DNA of 64,000 nt, from contig OENT01000392.1 in the NCBI GenBank assembly GCA_900239685.1, positions 49,745-113,744 on the forward strand, given 5' to 3'. Position 1 is the stretch's first letter, and each line of letters starts with the position of its first letter. The position numbers were made by a program, and so were the translations under genes. The notes under the pieces were generated by a model. That model was not told the origin of the DNA. It saw nothing but the letters and a program-made list of their open reading frames with translations, and did not search any database. The DNA comes from Rotaria macrura. Lineage: Eukaryota > Rotifera > Eurotatoria > Philodinida > Philodinidae. Below are positions 62,801 through 64,000 of the stretch, one piece after another.

Positions 62801-64000
62801 GAGTATACCTCTCTCAGAAAAAAGAAATAACTCTATTTAAGCGTGACTATTTTACTCAAAGCCTATTCTCAATTGTTTTTCTAGCAAACAGCTTTGGACT
62901 CCAGAACATTCCATCCGGCCAAAATTTACAGCAAGGTTTATTGTCTCCCTTCCAACAAGCTCCACAGGAAGAATCACAAGGTCGCCCTTTCGCGTGGCAA
63001 CCAGCTCAACAAATTTATCGAGAACGAAAATCTTTACCACCTATACAAATGGGATCATTTCAATCCTCTGGTCAACCAAGGCGATTTCAACAGACGGGCG
63101 ATTCCGATTCTCAGGGTAAAATCATGTCAGAACCATCATCTGGTGAGTTTATTCAAGAACAACAGCCAGTCTCATCGTCACAGAACGAACCAGGATTACA
63201 ACCGGATCAAAGATCACAGTTCCCACAACCTGTACACTACAACTCACAAAGTGAATCAATCCCGGCATCTTTACCTGTTCAGTTTAATCAAGAACAACAG
63301 CCAATGTCATCGTCACAGACAGATCAACGAATGCAGATGGGCCAAGAATGGCATGTTCAACATGGACGACGGTTCGATTCACAAAGACATTCTACATCAG
63401 AATCGTCATATGGTCACTTTAATCAGGAACAACAAAACCTGGTGTCGCCATCACAGAGCGATACAAGATTGCAAGCCGCTGACGTATCGCAGGTCCAACA
63501 AGGAAGTCAGTTCGATTCACAAAGTCCGCCTGCACGCGGATTCTCATCCCATCCGCTTTATCAACCGCAGAAACGTATACAACCACAACTAACTGGGTCT
63601 TTTCAGTCTTGGGGACAGGCATTGCAGTTTCAACAAGCAGGGCATTTCGGTTCACCAAGTCAATCCAAGTCTGGGTCCTCATTTAATCAATTCAATGAAG
63701 GGCAACAACCCATGCCGTTATCACAGACTAGCCCATCAATGCAAACGGGTCAAGGATGGCAGTTCCAACAGGGCGGACGCTTTGATTCACAGAGTTACTC
63801 TGCAGCGGGATCATCATTTGGTCACGTCAATCAAAGACAACAACCGATTCCGCCATCACAGACTGGTCCATCAATGCAAACGGGTCAAGGATGGCAGTTC
63901 CAACAAGGCGGATGGCATGATTCACAGAGTCACTCTGCAGCGGGATCTTCATCTGGTCAGTTCAATCAAGGACAACAACCCGTTCCGCCATCACAGACTG
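56853..64000 (+). CDS. Multi-domain protein with two Cys-bounded domains and a Gln-rich repeat tail (3' end outside the window)
   Basis: Exons: 56853-57768, 59075-59176, 59228-59608, 59688-59810 and 62885 to beyond the window. All junctions are phase 1 GT-AG. Exon 1 starts at ATG 56853 (MIEKIKSNQC) or is an internal exon entered at the acceptor ATATTTTAG before 56902. Without the latter there is no signal peptide, so the 5' end is unresolved. Residues about 172-295 (CTKMTVDPSD to INVDYC) and exon 3 (CGQSQPLSLT to LIDVEIC) look like copies of one beta-rich domain bounded by Cys. Both are followed by the same unusual donor context G/GTACAT. Exon 4 is polar (MFQGSGPYLAQNSPGDSPM). Exon 5 is Gln/Ser/Gly-rich and repetitive, open for at least 371 codons. 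Likely an extracellular structural or adhesive protein (inference). No known family recognised. Confidence 0.62.
59811..62884 (+). other. 3.1-kb intron holding a fold-back element
   Basis: Lies between the donor GCAC/GTAAGC and the acceptor TTTTTCTAG of the last visible exon. Apart from the fold-back element at 60714-61872 and a locally GC-richer stretch at about 62335-62395, no coding or RNA signal is supported. Confidence 0.5.
60714..61872. mobile_element. Fold-back transposable element with a G19 tract
   Basis: The two ends are extended inverted repeats. About 60714-60862 is complementary to about 61750-61872: ATATAGGATGAATC with GATTCACCCTATAT, CGGAGCATGGGTGAAAA with its complement, and AAGGTCAAAATACGGAGATC with its complement. 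The inner parts also pair: about 61240-61405 with about 61540-61720, sharing CATGTTTTTC-like and GACTCAGTTTTG-like blocks. The left arm is longer, with about 300 bp of extra sequence. A run of 19 G (61561-61579) sits near the centre of the right arm. No transposase frame. Confidence 0.7.
63150..64000 (+). repeat. Coding Gln/Ser/Gly repeat of about 135 bp
   Basis: Units of about 45 residues contain F-N-Q-G/E-Q-Q-P, then P-P-S-Q-T, then M-Q-T-G-Q-G-W-Q-F-Q-Q-G-G, then D-S-Q-S. The last two units before the window end (about 63741 and about 63876 onward) are almost identical, and earlier ones are more diverged. The array probably continues past position 64000. Composition resembles prion-like or silk/adhesive low-complexity regions. 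Confidence 0.85.

Overview
The window looks like animal nuclear DNA. It is AT-rich, its genes have many short GT-AG introns (mostly 50-90 bp), and it carries a SoxB-type HMG gene, a metazoan-type adenosylhomocysteinase and an AQP8-type aquaporin. Small genes, abundant low-copy DNA transposon remnants and a FLYWCH/MULE-type fragment suggest a rotifer, possibly bdelloid. That placement is inference. All exon models were built by hand from reading frame, splice sites and phase.

Layout. 1-8.9 kb has no recognisable gene and is probably the upstream domain of the Sox gene (9.26-10.05 kb, +). 14.6-16.7 kb (-) is a five-exon, two-transmembrane protein of unknown function. A truncated two-exon paralogue lies at 26.85-27.33 kb (-). 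The 10 kb between them is mostly non-coding and holds a small hAT-like MITE. 29.7-32.5 kb (-) is a mucin-like, probably membrane-anchored protein, next to a decayed dehydrogenase-like fragment. 33.6-34.5 kb (+) is a secreted protein with two tandem domains resembling bacterial YbaY/YscW. 36.2-37.3 kb is a decayed transposon with GTCGAC repeats. 38.5-40.8 kb (-) is adenosylhomocysteinase in seven exons; 42.4-43.6 kb (-) is the aquaporin in seven exons.

The outstanding feature is 45.15-55.96 kb (+). A signal-peptide exon and a large Thr/Ser/Asp-Gly-Ser repeat exon are followed by about 33 micro-exons. Thirty of these are exactly 24 nt, and all start and end in phase 1, so each adds eight residues and any can be skipped without a frameshift. 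The array has a higher-order period of four exons (about 350 bp) and is split by a 1.64 kb hAT-like insertion with an 8-bp target-site duplication. The organisation resembles the micro-exon genes of parasitic flatworms, but the sequence is not recognisable.

Downstream, 56.9 kb to the window end (+), a second gene built from phase-1 exons carries two copies of a Cys-bounded domain followed by a Gln/Ser/Gly-rich repeat region that runs off the window. Its intron holds a fold-back element with a 19-nt G tract. These genes look like parts of a secreted or surface glycoprotein repertoire; the housekeeping genes between them are ordinary.
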